Below, piece after piece: positions 1-8,056 of a stretch of 64,000 bases of DNA. The first letter of the stretch is position 1; every line of letters starts with the position of its first letter. Under the pieces are notes generated by a model. That model worked only from the letters and a program-made list of their open reading frames with translations, was not told where the DNA came from and did no database searches. This stretch comes from Streptomyces sp. CB02366 (GTDB lineage: Bacteria > Actinomycetota > Actinomycetes > Streptomycetales > Streptomycetaceae), in assembly GCF_001905905.1 (NCBI RefSeq), contig NZ_LIVT01000015.1:1-64000 (forward strand). Direction: 5' to 3'. Made by a program: the position numbers and the translations under genes.

Positions 1-10
1 GTCAATACAT

Positions 11-191
11 CTAGGGCGTGTTTCGGAAGGAGCGTCGTCCGCCCGGAGGGCGGGCTCGGCGGCGTCCGGTGCGTGCGATCGCAAGGCGGAGGGCCGCCCC
101 GATACCGGTGGTATCGGGGTGGTCCCGACAACGCCGCGAGCGTGCGTGCCGGGCGTCGCCGAGCAGGCGGGACTCTCGAAACACGCCCTAG
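11..191. repeat. structured dispersed repeat, full copy 1
   Basis: A 181-bp element with perfect 15-bp terminal inverted repeats: CTAGGGCGTGTTTCG at 11-25 and its reverse complement at 177-191. Inside are nested pairings: a 6-bp hairpin with a GGA triloop (39-44/48-53), an 8-bp stem (54-61/157-164), a 15-position stem that needs four G.U pairs and one mismatch in a + strand transcript (68-82/136-150), a 5-bp hairpin (85-89/94-98) and a perfect 10-bp hairpin (97-106/110-119) that shares 97-98 with the previous one. The right end overlaps the ilvE stop codon. Related copies lie at 45903-46058 and, as a left half, at 52876-52919. No coding potential is evident. Confidence 0.75.
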
Positions 192-1291
192 CCGAGCGGG
201 TGCATCCAGCCGTGGGTGTCCTCGACGATGCCGCGCTGGATGTCGAGAAGGCGCTCCCGCAGCCTCATGGTGACCTCGCCGGGCTCGCCTCCGGTCTGGG
301 TCCACTCGCCGCCCGCGGACTTCACCAGGCCGACGGGGGTGATGACGGCGGCGGTGCCGCAGGCGAACACCTCGACGAGGCTGCCGTTCGCCGTGTCCTC
401 GCGCCACTGGTCGATGGAGACCCGGCCCTCCTCGGAGCCGTAGCCGAGGTCGCGGGCGACCTTGAGGAGGGAATCGCGGGTGACGCCGGCGAGCAGGGAG
501 CCCGTGAGGGACGGGGTGACGATCTTCTTCGAGCCGTCCTGCTGGGCGTACACGAAGTAGAGGTTCATGCCGCCGAGCTCCTCGACCCACTTGTGCTCGA
601 CCGCGTCGAGGTAGGCGACCTGGGCGCAGCCGTGTTCGGCGGCCTCGGCCTGGGCGAGGAGGGACGCGGCGTAGTTGCCGCCCGTCTTGGCGTCGCCCAT
701 GCCGCCGGGGACGGCGCGGACGCGGTTCTCGGAGAGCCAGATGGAGACGGGCTTCACGCCGCCGGGGAAGTAGGCCCCGGCCGGCGAGGCGATGACCAGG
801 AAGAGGTACTCGTTGGCCGGCCGCACCCCGAGGCCGACCTCGGCGGCGATCATGAACGGGCGCAGGTAGAGGGACTCCTCGCCGCCGTGTGCCGGAACCC
901 ACGCCTTGTCCTGCTGGACCAGCGCGTCGCACGCCGCGATGAACGTCTCGACGGGCAGCTCGGGCATGGCGAGCCGGGCGGCCGAGCGCTGGAAGCGGCG
1001 GGCGTTGGCGTCGGGGCGGAAGGAGGCGACCGAGCCGTCGGGCTGGCGGTACGCCTTCAGCCCCTCGAAGATCTCCTGCGCGTAGTGCAGGGTCATGTTG
1101 GCCGGGTCCAGCGACAGCGGGCCGTAGGGGACGAGCTGGGCGTCGTGCCAGCCGCGGCCCTCGGTCCAGCGGATGGTCACCATGTGGTCGGTGAAGTACC
1201 GGCCGAATCCCGGATTGGCCAGGATCGCCTCGCGCTCCGCGTCGGACAGCGGGTTCGAGGAGGGCTTGAGCTCGATCGTGGGCGTCGTCAT
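188..1291 (-). CDS. ilvE: branched-chain amino acid aminotransferase
   Basis: A 367-residue fold-type IV PLP enzyme that transfers amino groups between glutamate and the keto acids of Leu, Ile and Val, the last step of their synthesis, in the cytoplasm. The family core is visible: EIFEGLKAYR near residue 73, LYLRPFMIA near 141, and the PLP lysine K202 in AKTGGNYAAS. Length is normal for the family. The ATG at 1291 has AAGGA about ten bases upstream. It lies downstream of leuB on the same strand with a 255-base gap that holds a probable leuB terminator, so it is probably transcribed separately. Its TAG stop (188-190) lies inside the terminal inverted repeat of the element at 11-191. Confidence 0.96.
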   Translation of the reverse strand: MTTPTIELKPSSNPLSDAEREAILANPGFGRYFTDHMVTIRWTEGRGWHDAQLVPYGPLSLDPANMTLHYAQEIFEGLKAYRQPDGSVASFRPDANARRFQRSAARLAMPELPVETFIAACDALVQQDKAWVPAHGGEESLYLRPFMIAAEVGLGVRPANEYLFLVIASPAGAYFPGGVKPVSIWLSENRVRAVPGGMGDAKTGGNYAASLLAQAEAAEHGCAQVAYLDAVEHKWVEELGGMNLYFVYAQQDGSKKIVTPSLTGSLLAGVTRDSLLKVARDLGYGSEEGRVSIDQWREDTANGSLVEVFACGTAAVITPVGLVKSAGGEWTQTGGEPGEVTMRLRERLLDIQRGIVEDTHGWMHPLG

Positions 1292-1412
1292 GAGTGCGTG
1301 TCCTTCACCAATCTTGTGTGTGATGGACCGCGCTCACACCGTCTCGGCCCGACGCTTTCCGGTCAGGTCCCAGGACGTCCGAGCTTCACCGCGAGCCACG
1401 GCCCCGCGTTCG

Positions 1413-1441
1413 ATTATCGCTTGCGGGAGGCCGTGCACGAA
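1413..1441 (-). promoter_or_regulatory. possible ilvE promoter
   Basis: Read on the minus strand, TTCGTG (1436-1441) and GATAAT (1413-1418) are separated by exactly 17 bases, about 120 bases upstream of the ilvE start. The -10-like box is good and the -35-like box is weak. Inference from spacing and composition only. Confidence 0.3.
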
Positions 1442-1494
1442 ATGGCGTGAATGCGGTCCAGAGGTCGATGGTGGCACCCGGGGGCCGCACAGGT

Positions 1495-1529
1495 GAAGCC
1501 GCCGGGCGCTGTCGCGACCCGGCGGCTTC
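1495..1529 (-). terminator. leuB terminator hairpin
   Basis: A perfect 12-bp inverted repeat (GAAGCCGCCGGG at 1495-1506, complement at 1518-1529) with an 11-base loop lies just past the leuB stop. There is no clear T-tract, as is usual for Streptomyces terminators. Confidence 0.65.
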
Positions 1530-1546
1530 GAAGTGGAGTCGTCGGG

Positions 1547-2590
1547 TCAGCCCGCTACGCGTACCGCGAGGGCGTCGCCGATCTCGTCGGTCGTGCGCGC
1601 GGTGGCCCCGTCGCGCTCCGCGAGATCGGCGGAGACGGCGTCCTCGATGCGCCCGGCCTCGGTCTCGTGGCCGAGGTGGCGCAGCAGGAGGGCGACGGAG
1701 AGGACCGTGGCGGTCGGGTCGGCCTTGCCCTGCCCGGCGATGTCGGGGGCGGAGCCGTGGACCGGCTCGAACATCGACGGGAACGCGCCCGTCGGGTTGA
1801 TGTTGCCGGAGGCGGCCAGGCCGATTCCGCCGGTGACGGCGGCGGCCAGGTCGGTGAGGATGTCGCCGAAGAGGTTGTCGGTGACGATGACGTCGAAGCG
1901 CTCCGGCTGGGTGACGAAGAAGATCGTCGCGGCGTCGACGTGCAGGTAGTCGGTGCTGACCTGCGGGTACTCGGCGGCGACCCGGTCGAAGGTGTTCTTC
2001 CACAGGTGGCCGGCGTAGACGAGGACGTTGTTCTTGTGGACCAGCGTCAGCTTCTTGCGCGGGCGGGCGGCCGCGCGCTCGAAGGCGTCCCGGACCACGC
2101 GCTCGACGCCGTAGGCCGTGTTGACGCTGACCTCGGTGGCGACCTCGGCGGGGGTGCCGGTGCGCAGCGAACCGCCGTTGCCCGTGTAGGGGCCCTCGGT
2201 GCCCTCGCGGACGACGACGAAGTCGATGTCGGGGCGGCCGGCGAGCGGGGTCGCGGTGTTCGGGAAGAGCTTGGAGGGGCGCAGGTTGATGAAGTGGTCG
2301 AAGGCGAAACGCAGCTTCAGCAGCAGCCCGCGCTCCAGGACGCCCGAGGGGACGGAGGGGTCGCCGATCGCGCCGAGGAGGATGGCGTCGTGGCCCTTGA
2401 GGGCTTCCAGCTCCGCGTCCGGGAGGGTGTCGCCGGTGCGGTGCCAGCGCTGGGCGCCGAGGTCGTACTCCTTGGTCTCCAGCTTCACATCCTGCGGGAG
2501 GACGGCGTTGAGGACCTTGAGGCCCTGGGCCACGACTTCCCGGCCGATTCCATCACCGGGGATCACTGCGAGATCGATGCTGCGAGACAT
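1547..2590 (-). CDS. leuB: 3-isopropylmalate dehydrogenase
   Basis: A 347-residue decarboxylating dehydrogenase that converts 3-isopropylmalate to 2-ketoisocaproate in leucine synthesis using NAD+ and a divalent metal. The N-terminus has the family motif AVIPGDGIGREVV. The C-terminal half has DNLFGDILTDLAAAVTGGIGLAASGNI, seen here in parts, with the metal-binding aspartates and the glycine-rich cofactor segment. Length matches the family. It sits upstream of ilvE on the same strand, as in Streptomyces and near serA in mycobacteria. The ATG at 2590 follows a short spacer with no strong Shine-Dalgarno match; no better in-frame start was seen. Confidence 0.96.
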   Translation of the reverse strand: MSRSIDLAVIPGDGIGREVVAQGLKVLNAVLPQDVKLETKEYDLGAQRWHRTGDTLPDAELEALKGHDAILLGAIGDPSVPSGVLERGLLLKLRFAFDHFINLRPSKLFPNTATPLAGRPDIDFVVVREGTEGPYTGNGGSLRTGTPAEVATEVSVNTAYGVERVVRDAFERAAARPRKKLTLVHKNNVLVYAGHLWKNTFDRVAAEYPQVSTDYLHVDAATIFFVTQPERFDVIVTDNLFGDILTDLAAAVTGGIGLAASGNINPTGAFPSMFEPVHGSAPDIAGQGKADPTATVLSVALLLRHLGHETEAGRIEDAVSADLAERDGATARTTDEIGDALAVRVAG

Positions 2591-2824
2591 GCCGGAAGCC
2601 TAACGGTGCGTCCCATCCCATGACATCCGATGTCCATCATGCGGACGAACGCATGCGTGTTCGGGGTACGGGCGGGCGGGGTGCTGGAGGACGGAGAGGC
2701 CGGTGAGCAGGGGCGCGAGGGCGCCGTACGCCCCGTCGCCCGGTGCGGCGCGACGGACGCGCCGCGCACCTCTCGGCACGCGGCGGTCCGGCGGTCCGGG
2801 TCGGCCGGACGAGGGGCCCGGGGC

Positions 2825-2953
2825 TCAGTGGCCGGTCGAGCCGCCGTTGTCGCGGCGGTCCAGGGCGCGCTGGAGGGCGGCGGCGGCGTTCTTGCGCTCG
2901 GCCTCGGCCTGGCGGGAGGCGTGGCGGACGCGGCGCGTGGTGACGTTGGCCAT
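2825..2953 (-). CDS. small basic protein, unknown function
   Basis: A 42-residue product beginning MANVTTRRVRHASRQ. The open frame extends upstream, but the ATG at 2953 is preceded by AAGGAG with about nine bases spacing, and the residues before it are low-complexity, so I place the start here. The protein is highly charged (Arg, Lys, Glu), alanine-rich and probably one helix, with no signal peptide or membrane segment. It resembles the short basic proteins scattered in Streptomyces genomes. It stands alone on the minus strand upstream of leuB. Function unknown. Confidence 0.55.
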   Translation of the reverse strand: MANVTTRRVRHASRQAEAERKNAAAALQRALDRRDNGGSTGH

Positions 2954-3284
2954 GAGGGATCGACTCCTTGAGATCGCGGATCGCGTGGATGCCGGGAACG
3001 GGGCGCACATCGCGGTGCGGGGACCGGGGCCGGGATCGGATTTCGAGGCGCCGGAAGGGGCGGGGAGCGTACGCGGCAGGGGTTGCCTGCTTCAGGGCGT
3101 ACGCCCGCATCCACCCATCGCTCGATCGAGCGACGCGTTCGGCTCCTTCCACGGTAGGACAGTCGGGCCGTCCTGTCTCCACAGTTAGTCGGACTTCCTA
3201 CTATCTGAGACGGACGACGCGTCGTCGCAGGTCACAGGGGTGGAGGGAAAGCTTCCACGGAGGGGGCGCGCACGGATCGCGCGC
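2954..3284. other. intergenic region with an operator-like palindrome
   Basis: No gene is supported in this 331-base gap. Its main feature is an 18-bp imperfect palindrome at 3186-3203, TAGTCGGACTTCCTACTA, with 7 of 8 arm positions complementary. It lies about 230 bases upstream of the 42-residue gene and about 80 bases past the 3' end of the acetyltransferase gene. The region around it is less GC-rich than the rest, which fits a promoter or operator. Confidence 0.35.
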
Positions 3285-3836
3285 TCAGAGCAGGTCGCCG
3301 TCCCGCCAGTCGAAGCGGAGCGGGTGACCGGGGTCGGGCAGGGACCGGCCCGCCGCCGGGCGGACGTGGGTACTGCCCTCCTCCTCGGGCAGCGGGACGG
3401 GACCGGCCGGGCCGAGGGCGGCGAGCCGGCCCGGCCACACCTGCCAGCCGCGCGCCGCGTAGAGCGCCGCCCCGGCGTCGGACGCGGAAAGGGCTCCGAG
3501 GTCGTAGGCCCTGTCGATGACGTGCTCCAGCGCCGCCATCACCCGGTGGCCGAGGCCCTCGCGGCGGTGGTCGGCGCGGACGGCGACGGCTTCGACGTAT
3601 CCGACCCGGTAGGAGCGGTCCGCGTGCTGGACGCGGCGCTGGACGACGCTGCCGTGCGCGATCGGACGGCCGTACGGGTCGAGGACCAGGGCGTGCAGGC
3701 CGCCGAGAGCGTGGTCCCAGTCGTGGTCGTCGAATCCCCCCTCGAAGGCGGCGTCGAGCAGTTCGCGGATGCGGGCCAGTTCGGCGGGGACGAGTTCGCA
3801 GGTGTGGGCGATCCGCACGGCGGGGGTCGAGGCCAT
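3285..3836 (-). CDS. AAC(2')-I-type aminoglycoside 2'-N-acetyltransferase homologue
   Basis: A 183-residue GNAT protein. From memory it aligns end to end with mycobacterial AAC(2')-Ic: a DWDHALGGLHALV segment (39-51), QRRV, the acetyl-CoA motif A region VEAVAVRADHRREGLG (81-96), the LGALSAS segment (113-119), and the ending DWRDGDLL. Glu82 sits where the mycobacterial enzyme has a substrate-contacting Glu. The terminal Trp I recall there is replaced by Leu, so aminoglycoside use is not assured. The ATG at 3836 has GGAAGG eight bases upstream; the 24 residues before it are low-complexity. It stands alone and may act on aminoglycosides or on another cellular amine. Confidence 0.8.
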   Translation of the reverse strand: MASTPAVRIAHTCELVPAELARIRELLDAAFEGGFDDHDWDHALGGLHALVLDPYGRPIAHGSVVQRRVQHADRSYRVGYVEAVAVRADHRREGLGHRVMAALEHVIDRAYDLGALSASDAGAALYAARGWQVWPGRLAALGPAGPVPLPEEEGSTHVRPAAGRSLPDPGHPLRFDWRDGDLL

Positions 3837-4091
3837 GGCGTCAGCCTTCCAGGTCGCTCCCCCGCGCGACAGCGGGTTTCGCCCGCACACGGAGCCGCGT
3901 CGCCGCACGGGGAGCCGCGTCGCCGCGCGCGGAGTACGGGGTCACGTCGCCGCGCACGCGGGCCCGCCCGGACCGGGGTGCGGTGGTCCGGGCGGGCGGC
4001 GAGGGAGCGCACTTCGGCGGGGGCGGCCCCGTGCGCCGTCACGACGTGGGGGAAACCGCCCGGTGCACCGTCACCTCGTGGGGGAAACGGC

Positions 4092-5159
4092 TCAGTACAC
4101 CGTCACCCCGTACGCCGACAGCGCCTCGGCCACCGGCTGGTGGATGGCCGAGCCCGCCGTACCCGAGCAGCCGGAGCTGCCCGAGTGGATGCCGAGGGCG
4201 ACGGAGCCGGCGAAGTGCGCGCCGCCGCTGTCGCCGCCGGCCGAGCAGGCGGTGGTGCGGACCATGTTGTAGACGGGGCCGTCGCCGTAGTTGACGGTGA
4301 CGTTGACGGCGGTGACCGTGCCGGAGGTCACCTTGGTGGTGGACCCGCTCTTCTTGATCGCCTGACCGACGACGGCGTTGGCGGCCGAGGAGATGTCCTG
4401 AGTCGATCCGTTGTAGAGGTCCACGGTTCCGGCGGGCGAGGAGCCGTCGGTGTAGCGGACGATGCCGTAGTCGTTGGTCGGGAAGCTGGTGCCCTCCCGG
4501 ACGCCGATGACCGAACCTCCGGAGCTGGCCGACCAGTTGGCGGAGATGTTGGTGCAGTGCCCGGCAGTCACGAAGTAACGCGCCCCGCCCTTGGTGACGT
4601 TGAAGGCGGCCGAGCAGCGGCTGCCGCCGCCGTAGATCGCGCCGCCGCCGAGCACCTCGCGCTGGAAGACGCCGGGGACCCGCTTGACGTCGACCGCGCC
4701 GCCGAGCCGCTCGGCGACGGCTTCGAGGCGGGCCATGTCCCGTGCGGAGACGGAGGAGTCGGCTTCGACGGCGATCCGGTTGGCGCGCGGGTCGAGGCCC
4801 CAGGAGGTGCCGGTGATCTTCGCCTCGGCCTCCAGGGCGTCCATCGCGGCGTCGAGCCGGGCGGCGCTGCGGGCCACCCGGCGGACGGTGGCCCCGGCGG
4901 CGCGGGCCTGCTCCTCGGCCCGGTCGGTGGTGACGGTGACGACCAGCTTCCCGGTCTTCGCGTCGAGGTAGCTTCCGGCGGTGGCGTCCCCGAGCTGCCG
5001 CTCCACGGCGGCGTCGAGCGCGTACGCGGACGGGGAGGGAATCGCGGAGGGGGCGGCGGCAGGGGCGTCGGCGGCGGTGGAGGGGGTGGCTCCGAGACCG
5101 AGGGCGCCGGCGACGAGCAGCAGGGAAACGCCCAGGCGCGCACGGGAGTTGCGTCTCAT
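4092..5159 (-). CDS. secreted S1 serine protease, streptogrisin family, with propeptide
   Basis: A 355-residue precursor. Residues 1-30 are a Sec signal peptide (Arg-rich start, hydrophobic core, Ala-rich cleavage region). About 31-169 is an alpha-lytic-protease-type propeptide used as a folding chaperone. The mature chymotrypsin-fold domain starts near 170 with VLGGGAIY. The triad is His201 (TAGHC), Asp230 (NDYGIV) and Ser311 (GGDSGG). Cys pairs 182/202 and 305/331 fit the usual disulfides. The protein ends at the family terminus LSAYGVTVY, so there is no C-terminal extra domain. The ATG at 5159 has AAGGAG upstream. It stands alone, divergent from the deiodinase-like gene. Substrate preference cannot be read reliably here. 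Confidence 0.93.
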   Translation of the reverse strand: MRRNSRARLGVSLLLVAGALGLGATPSTAADAPAAAPSAIPSPSAYALDAAVERQLGDATAGSYLDAKTGKLVVTVTTDRAEEQARAAGATVRRVARSAARLDAAMDALEAEAKITGTSWGLDPRANRIAVEADSSVSARDMARLEAVAERLGGAVDVKRVPGVFQREVLGGGAIYGGGSRCSAAFNVTKGGARYFVTAGHCTNISANWSASSGGSVIGVREGTSFPTNDYGIVRYTDGSSPAGTVDLYNGSTQDISSAANAVVGQAIKKSGSTTKVTSGTVTAVNVTVNYGDGPVYNMVRTTACSAGGDSGGAHFAGSVALGIHSGSSGCSGTAGSAIHQPVAEALSAYGVTVY

Positions 5160-5490
5160 GGGGGGAGCTCCTTCTGGGGCGACGTGTGGGGACGTACCGA
5201 GAAGGAATTTGACATGCTCATTACCTAATCCACAAGACCGCGTGCCCCGACTCCCCGGCGGGCGGTGGCGCCGGGGAGGGAAGGTGCGCCCGAGGCCGGG
5301 GCCCGCGGCCTGGGGGAGCCCGGGGTCCGGGGGGCGCGGCCCGGGAGGGAACCCGGAGTCCGGGAGCCCGCCGTCCGGAAGCCGCGAGCGGACAGCCGGT
5401 CCCGCTCATCGGACACTGACCGGGACCGGTCCCCGCGCCTGTCCGGTCCGCCGCTTCCCCCGCCCCTCCCCCACCGCGCACACTGCGCCC
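5160..5490. promoter_or_regulatory. divergent promoter region
   Basis: A 331-base gap between the divergent protease and deiodinase-like genes, so it must hold both promoters. The 30 bases around 5200-5230 are clearly AT-richer than their surroundings and contain TTGACA at 5208-5213 on the + strand, but no convincing -10 box follows at 17-18 bases. The rest (5240-5480) is GC-rich with no gene I can support. Confidence 0.35.
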
Positions 5491-6213
5491 ATGTCCGACA
5501 CCACGCCCCCGTCCGCGACCGCCCCCGGCCCCTGGAGGCCCACCCACGGCGCCCCCTACCGCCCCACGCCCTACCGCCCCGAGCGGATCGCCGCCGAGGA
5601 GTCCCTGGAGCGCGCCGCCCGGCTGCGGCGGCGCATGGACGAGCGCAGGACCGTCCGCGCCTTCTCCCCCGACCAGGTCCCCGAGCAGGTGCTGCGCGAC
5701 GCCATCGCGTGCGCGGCCACCGCCCCCTCCGGCGCCCACCAGCAGCCGTGGACCTTCGTCCTGGTCAAGGACCCCGAGGTGCGCCGCCGCATTCGGGAGG
5801 CCGCCGAGCACGAGGAGAAGGTGAGCTACGACGGGCGGCTCGGCGAGGAGTGGCTCGCCGCGCTGCGCCCGCTGGGCACGGACGCGGTGAAGGCCCACAT
5901 GACGGACGCCCCGGCCCTGATCGTGGTCTTCCAGCAGCGCTACTGGCTGGGCGAGGACGGCACGAAGCGCAAGCACTACTACGTGGACGAGTCGGTCGGG
6001 ATCGCGGTGGGCATGCTGCTCACCGCCCTGCACCTGTCCGGGCTCGCCGCACTGATCCACACGCCGAGCCCGATGCGCTTCCTGGCCGAGGTCCTGGGCC
6101 GGCCCGAGAACGAGAAGGCGTTCGCCGTGATCCCGGTCGGCCACCCCGCCGAGGACTGCGAGGTCCCCGACCTGGTGCGCAAGTCGCTGGACCAGGTGCT
6201 GGTGGAGATCTGA
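5491..6213 (+). CDS. nitroreductase-fold flavoprotein, iodotyrosine deiodinase-like
   Basis: A 240-residue FMN protein. It resembles the iodotyrosine deiodinase (IYD) branch of the nitroreductase superfamily along its length: RRTVRAFS (52-59), APSGAHQQPWTFVLVKDP (78-95), HYYVDESVGIA (162-172), LGRPENEK (202-209), and VPDLVRKSLDQ near the end. The three IYD residues that clamp the halotyrosine zwitterion, as I recall them (Glu, Tyr four later, Lys 21 further), are present as Glu109, Tyr113 and Lys134. This suggests reductive dehalogenation or a related flavin reaction on an aromatic amino acid. The ATG at 5491 is chosen because the upstream frame is low-complexity; its Shine-Dalgarno is weak. 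It stands alone. Confidence 0.85.
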   Translation: MSDTTPPSATAPGPWRPTHGAPYRPTPYRPERIAAEESLERAARLRRRMDERRTVRAFSPDQVPEQVLRDAIACAATAPSGAHQQPWTFVLVKDPEVRRRIREAAEHEEKVSYDGRLGEEWLAALRPLGTDAVKAHMTDAPALIVVFQQRYWLGEDGTKRKHYYVDESVGIAVGMLLTALHLSGLAALIHTPSPMRFLAEVLGRPENEKAFAVIPVGHPAEDCEVPDLVRKSLDQVLVEI

Positions 6214-6371
6214 GCGCGCGCCGCATCCGGCTCCCGCGCACGAGGCCCCCCTCCCCATGGAAACCGCCCCCCGTCCGGCAGGGGGGCCGGTCGGGGGGCG
6301 GTGCTGAGGGGGGGGCTCCGTGGCGGAGACCCGGGTCCGGGGCGTCGTGCTGCGGCGCCCCGGGGCGGGCG

Positions 6372-8003
6372 TCAGCCCTGGTGGGGGTAGGTGTAGTCGG
6401 TCGGCGGGACCAGCGTCTCCTTGATGGCCCGGGTCAGGGTCCAGCGCTGGAGGTTCTGCGGGGCGCCCGCCTTGTCGTTGGTGCCGGAGGCACGGCCGCC
6501 GCCGAAGGGCTGCTGGCCGACGACGGCGCCGGTCGACTTGTCGTTGATGTAGAAGTTGCCCGCGGCGTAGCGGAGCTTGTCCATCGTGTACGCGGCGGCC
6601 GCGCGGTCGCCCGCGATGACCGAGCCGGTCAGCGCGTAGTCGGAGACCGACTCCATCTGCTCCAGCATCGCGTCGTACTTCTCGTCCTCGTACACGTGGA
6701 CGGCGAGGATCGGGCCGAAGTACTCGGTCGTGAAGACCTCGTTCTCGGCGTCGGTGCACTCGATGACGGTCGGGCGGACGAAGTAGCCCACCGAGTCGTC
6801 GTAGGTGCCGCCCGCGATGACCGTGCACGCCGGGTCGGACTTCGCGCGGTCGATCGCGGCCTTGTTCTTGGCGAACGAGCGCTCGTCGATGACGGCCCCC
6901 ATGAAGTTGCTCAGGTCGGTGACGTCGCCCATCGTGATGGAGTCGACCTCGGCCGCGAACTCCTCCTTGAAACCGGAGTTCCAGATGGAGGCCGGGATGT
7001 ACGCCCGCGAGGACGCGGAGCACTTCTGGCCCTGGAACTCGAAGGAGCCGCGGGTCAGCGCGGTCTTCAGGACGGCGCGGTCGGCGCTGGGGTGCGCGAC
7101 GACGAAGTCCTTGCCGCCGGTCTCGCCGACGAGCCGCGGGTAGGTGCGGTAGTTGGCGATGTTGTTGCCGACCGTCTTCCACAGGTGCTGGAAGGTGGGG
7201 GTCGAGCCGGTGAAGTGGATGCCGGCCAGGTCGCGGTGGTTCAGCGCCACCTCGGAGACGGCCTTGCCGTCGCCGGTGACCAGGTTGATGACGCCCTTGG
7301 GCAGACCGGCCTCCTCCAGGAGCTGCATCAGCAGCACGGCGGCGTGGGTCTGGGTCGGGGACGGCTTCCACACCACGACGTTGCCCATGAGGGCGGGGGC
7401 GGTGGGGAGGTTGCCCGCGATGGCCGTGAAGTTGAACGGCGTGATCGCGTAGACGAAGCCCTCCAGCGGGCGGTGGTCCATGCGGTTCCACACGCCCGGG
7501 GAGTTGGCCGGGGGCTGCTCGGCGAGGATCTGGCGCGCGTAGTGCACGTTGAAGCGCCAGAAGTCGACCAGCTCGCAGGGGGTGTCGATCTCGGCCTGCT
7601 GGGCGGTCTTGGACTGGCCGAGCATCGTCGAGGCGGCCATGGTCTCGCGCCAGGGGCCGGCCAGCAGCTCGGCGGCGCGCAGGATGATCGCGGCGCGGTC
7701 GTCGAAGGACATCGCGCGCCAGGCCGGGGCGGCGGCGAGGGCCGCGTCGACGGCGTCCTTCGCGTCCTGCTCGGTGGCGCCGGCGAAGGTGCCGATGACG
7801 GCCTTGTGGTTGTGCGGCTGCACGACGTCGACCCGCTCGCCGCCGCCCATCCGCTTCTCGCCGCCGATGGTCATCGGCAGGTCGATCGGGTTCTGGCTCA
7901 GCTCCTTGAGCTTCTCCTCCAGGCGGGCGCGCTCCGGGGAGCCCGGGGCGTAGGAGTGGACCGGCTCGTTGACCGGCGCGGGGACCTGGGTGACGGCGTC
8001 CAT
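6372..8003 (-). CDS. pruA: L-glutamate gamma-semialdehyde (delta-1-pyrroline-5-carboxylate) dehydrogenase
   Basis: A 543-residue aldehyde dehydrogenase that oxidises glutamate semialdehyde to glutamate with NAD+, the second step of proline catabolism. Visible parts are the Rossmann region ITPFNFTAIAGNLP (187-200), the GSTPTF loop (266-271), catalytic Glu294 in LVGETGGKD and nucleophile Cys328 in FQGQKCSASS. Near the end, QQPFGGGRASGTNDKAG matches the P5CDH family. The same frame stays open far upstream into the next gene's complement, but the ATG at 8003 fits the protein's natural start. It is 53 bases downstream of proline dehydrogenase and probably co-transcribed with it, so channelling between the two separate enzymes is possible. 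Confidence 0.96.
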   Translation of the reverse strand: MDAVTQVPAPVNEPVHSYAPGSPERARLEEKLKELSQNPIDLPMTIGGEKRMGGGERVDVVQPHNHKAVIGTFAGATEQDAKDAVDAALAAAPAWRAMSFDDRAAIILRAAELLAGPWRETMAASTMLGQSKTAQQAEIDTPCELVDFWRFNVHYARQILAEQPPANSPGVWNRMDHRPLEGFVYAITPFNFTAIAGNLPTAPALMGNVVVWKPSPTQTHAAVLLMQLLEEAGLPKGVINLVTGDGKAVSEVALNHRDLAGIHFTGSTPTFQHLWKTVGNNIANYRTYPRLVGETGGKDFVVAHPSADRAVLKTALTRGSFEFQGQKCSASSRAYIPASIWNSGFKEEFAAEVDSITMGDVTDLSNFMGAVIDERSFAKNKAAIDRAKSDPACTVIAGGTYDDSVGYFVRPTVIECTDAENEVFTTEYFGPILAVHVYEDEKYDAMLEQMESVSDYALTGSVIAGDRAAAAYTMDKLRYAAGNFYINDKSTGAVVGQQPFGGGRASGTNDKAGAPQNLQRWTLTRAIKETLVPPTDYTYPHQG

Positions 8004-8056
8004 GAGTGCCTTGTCTCCTTGGTGTCGGCGGGAATGTGGGTCAGCCCGGGGGCTGC

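Noticed and set aside
97..119. Perfect inverted repeat considered as the terminator of ilvE
   Set aside because: It is one hairpin inside the larger structured element. It lies about 70 bases past the stop, within the nested stems, so a terminator role is possible but not the simplest reading.
119..1450. Long + strand frame opposite ilvE (and similar frames opposite leuB, serA, ilvB, gatA and ligA)
   Set aside because: These are antisense shadows rich in Gly, Ala, Arg and Val with no family motifs or ribosome sites.
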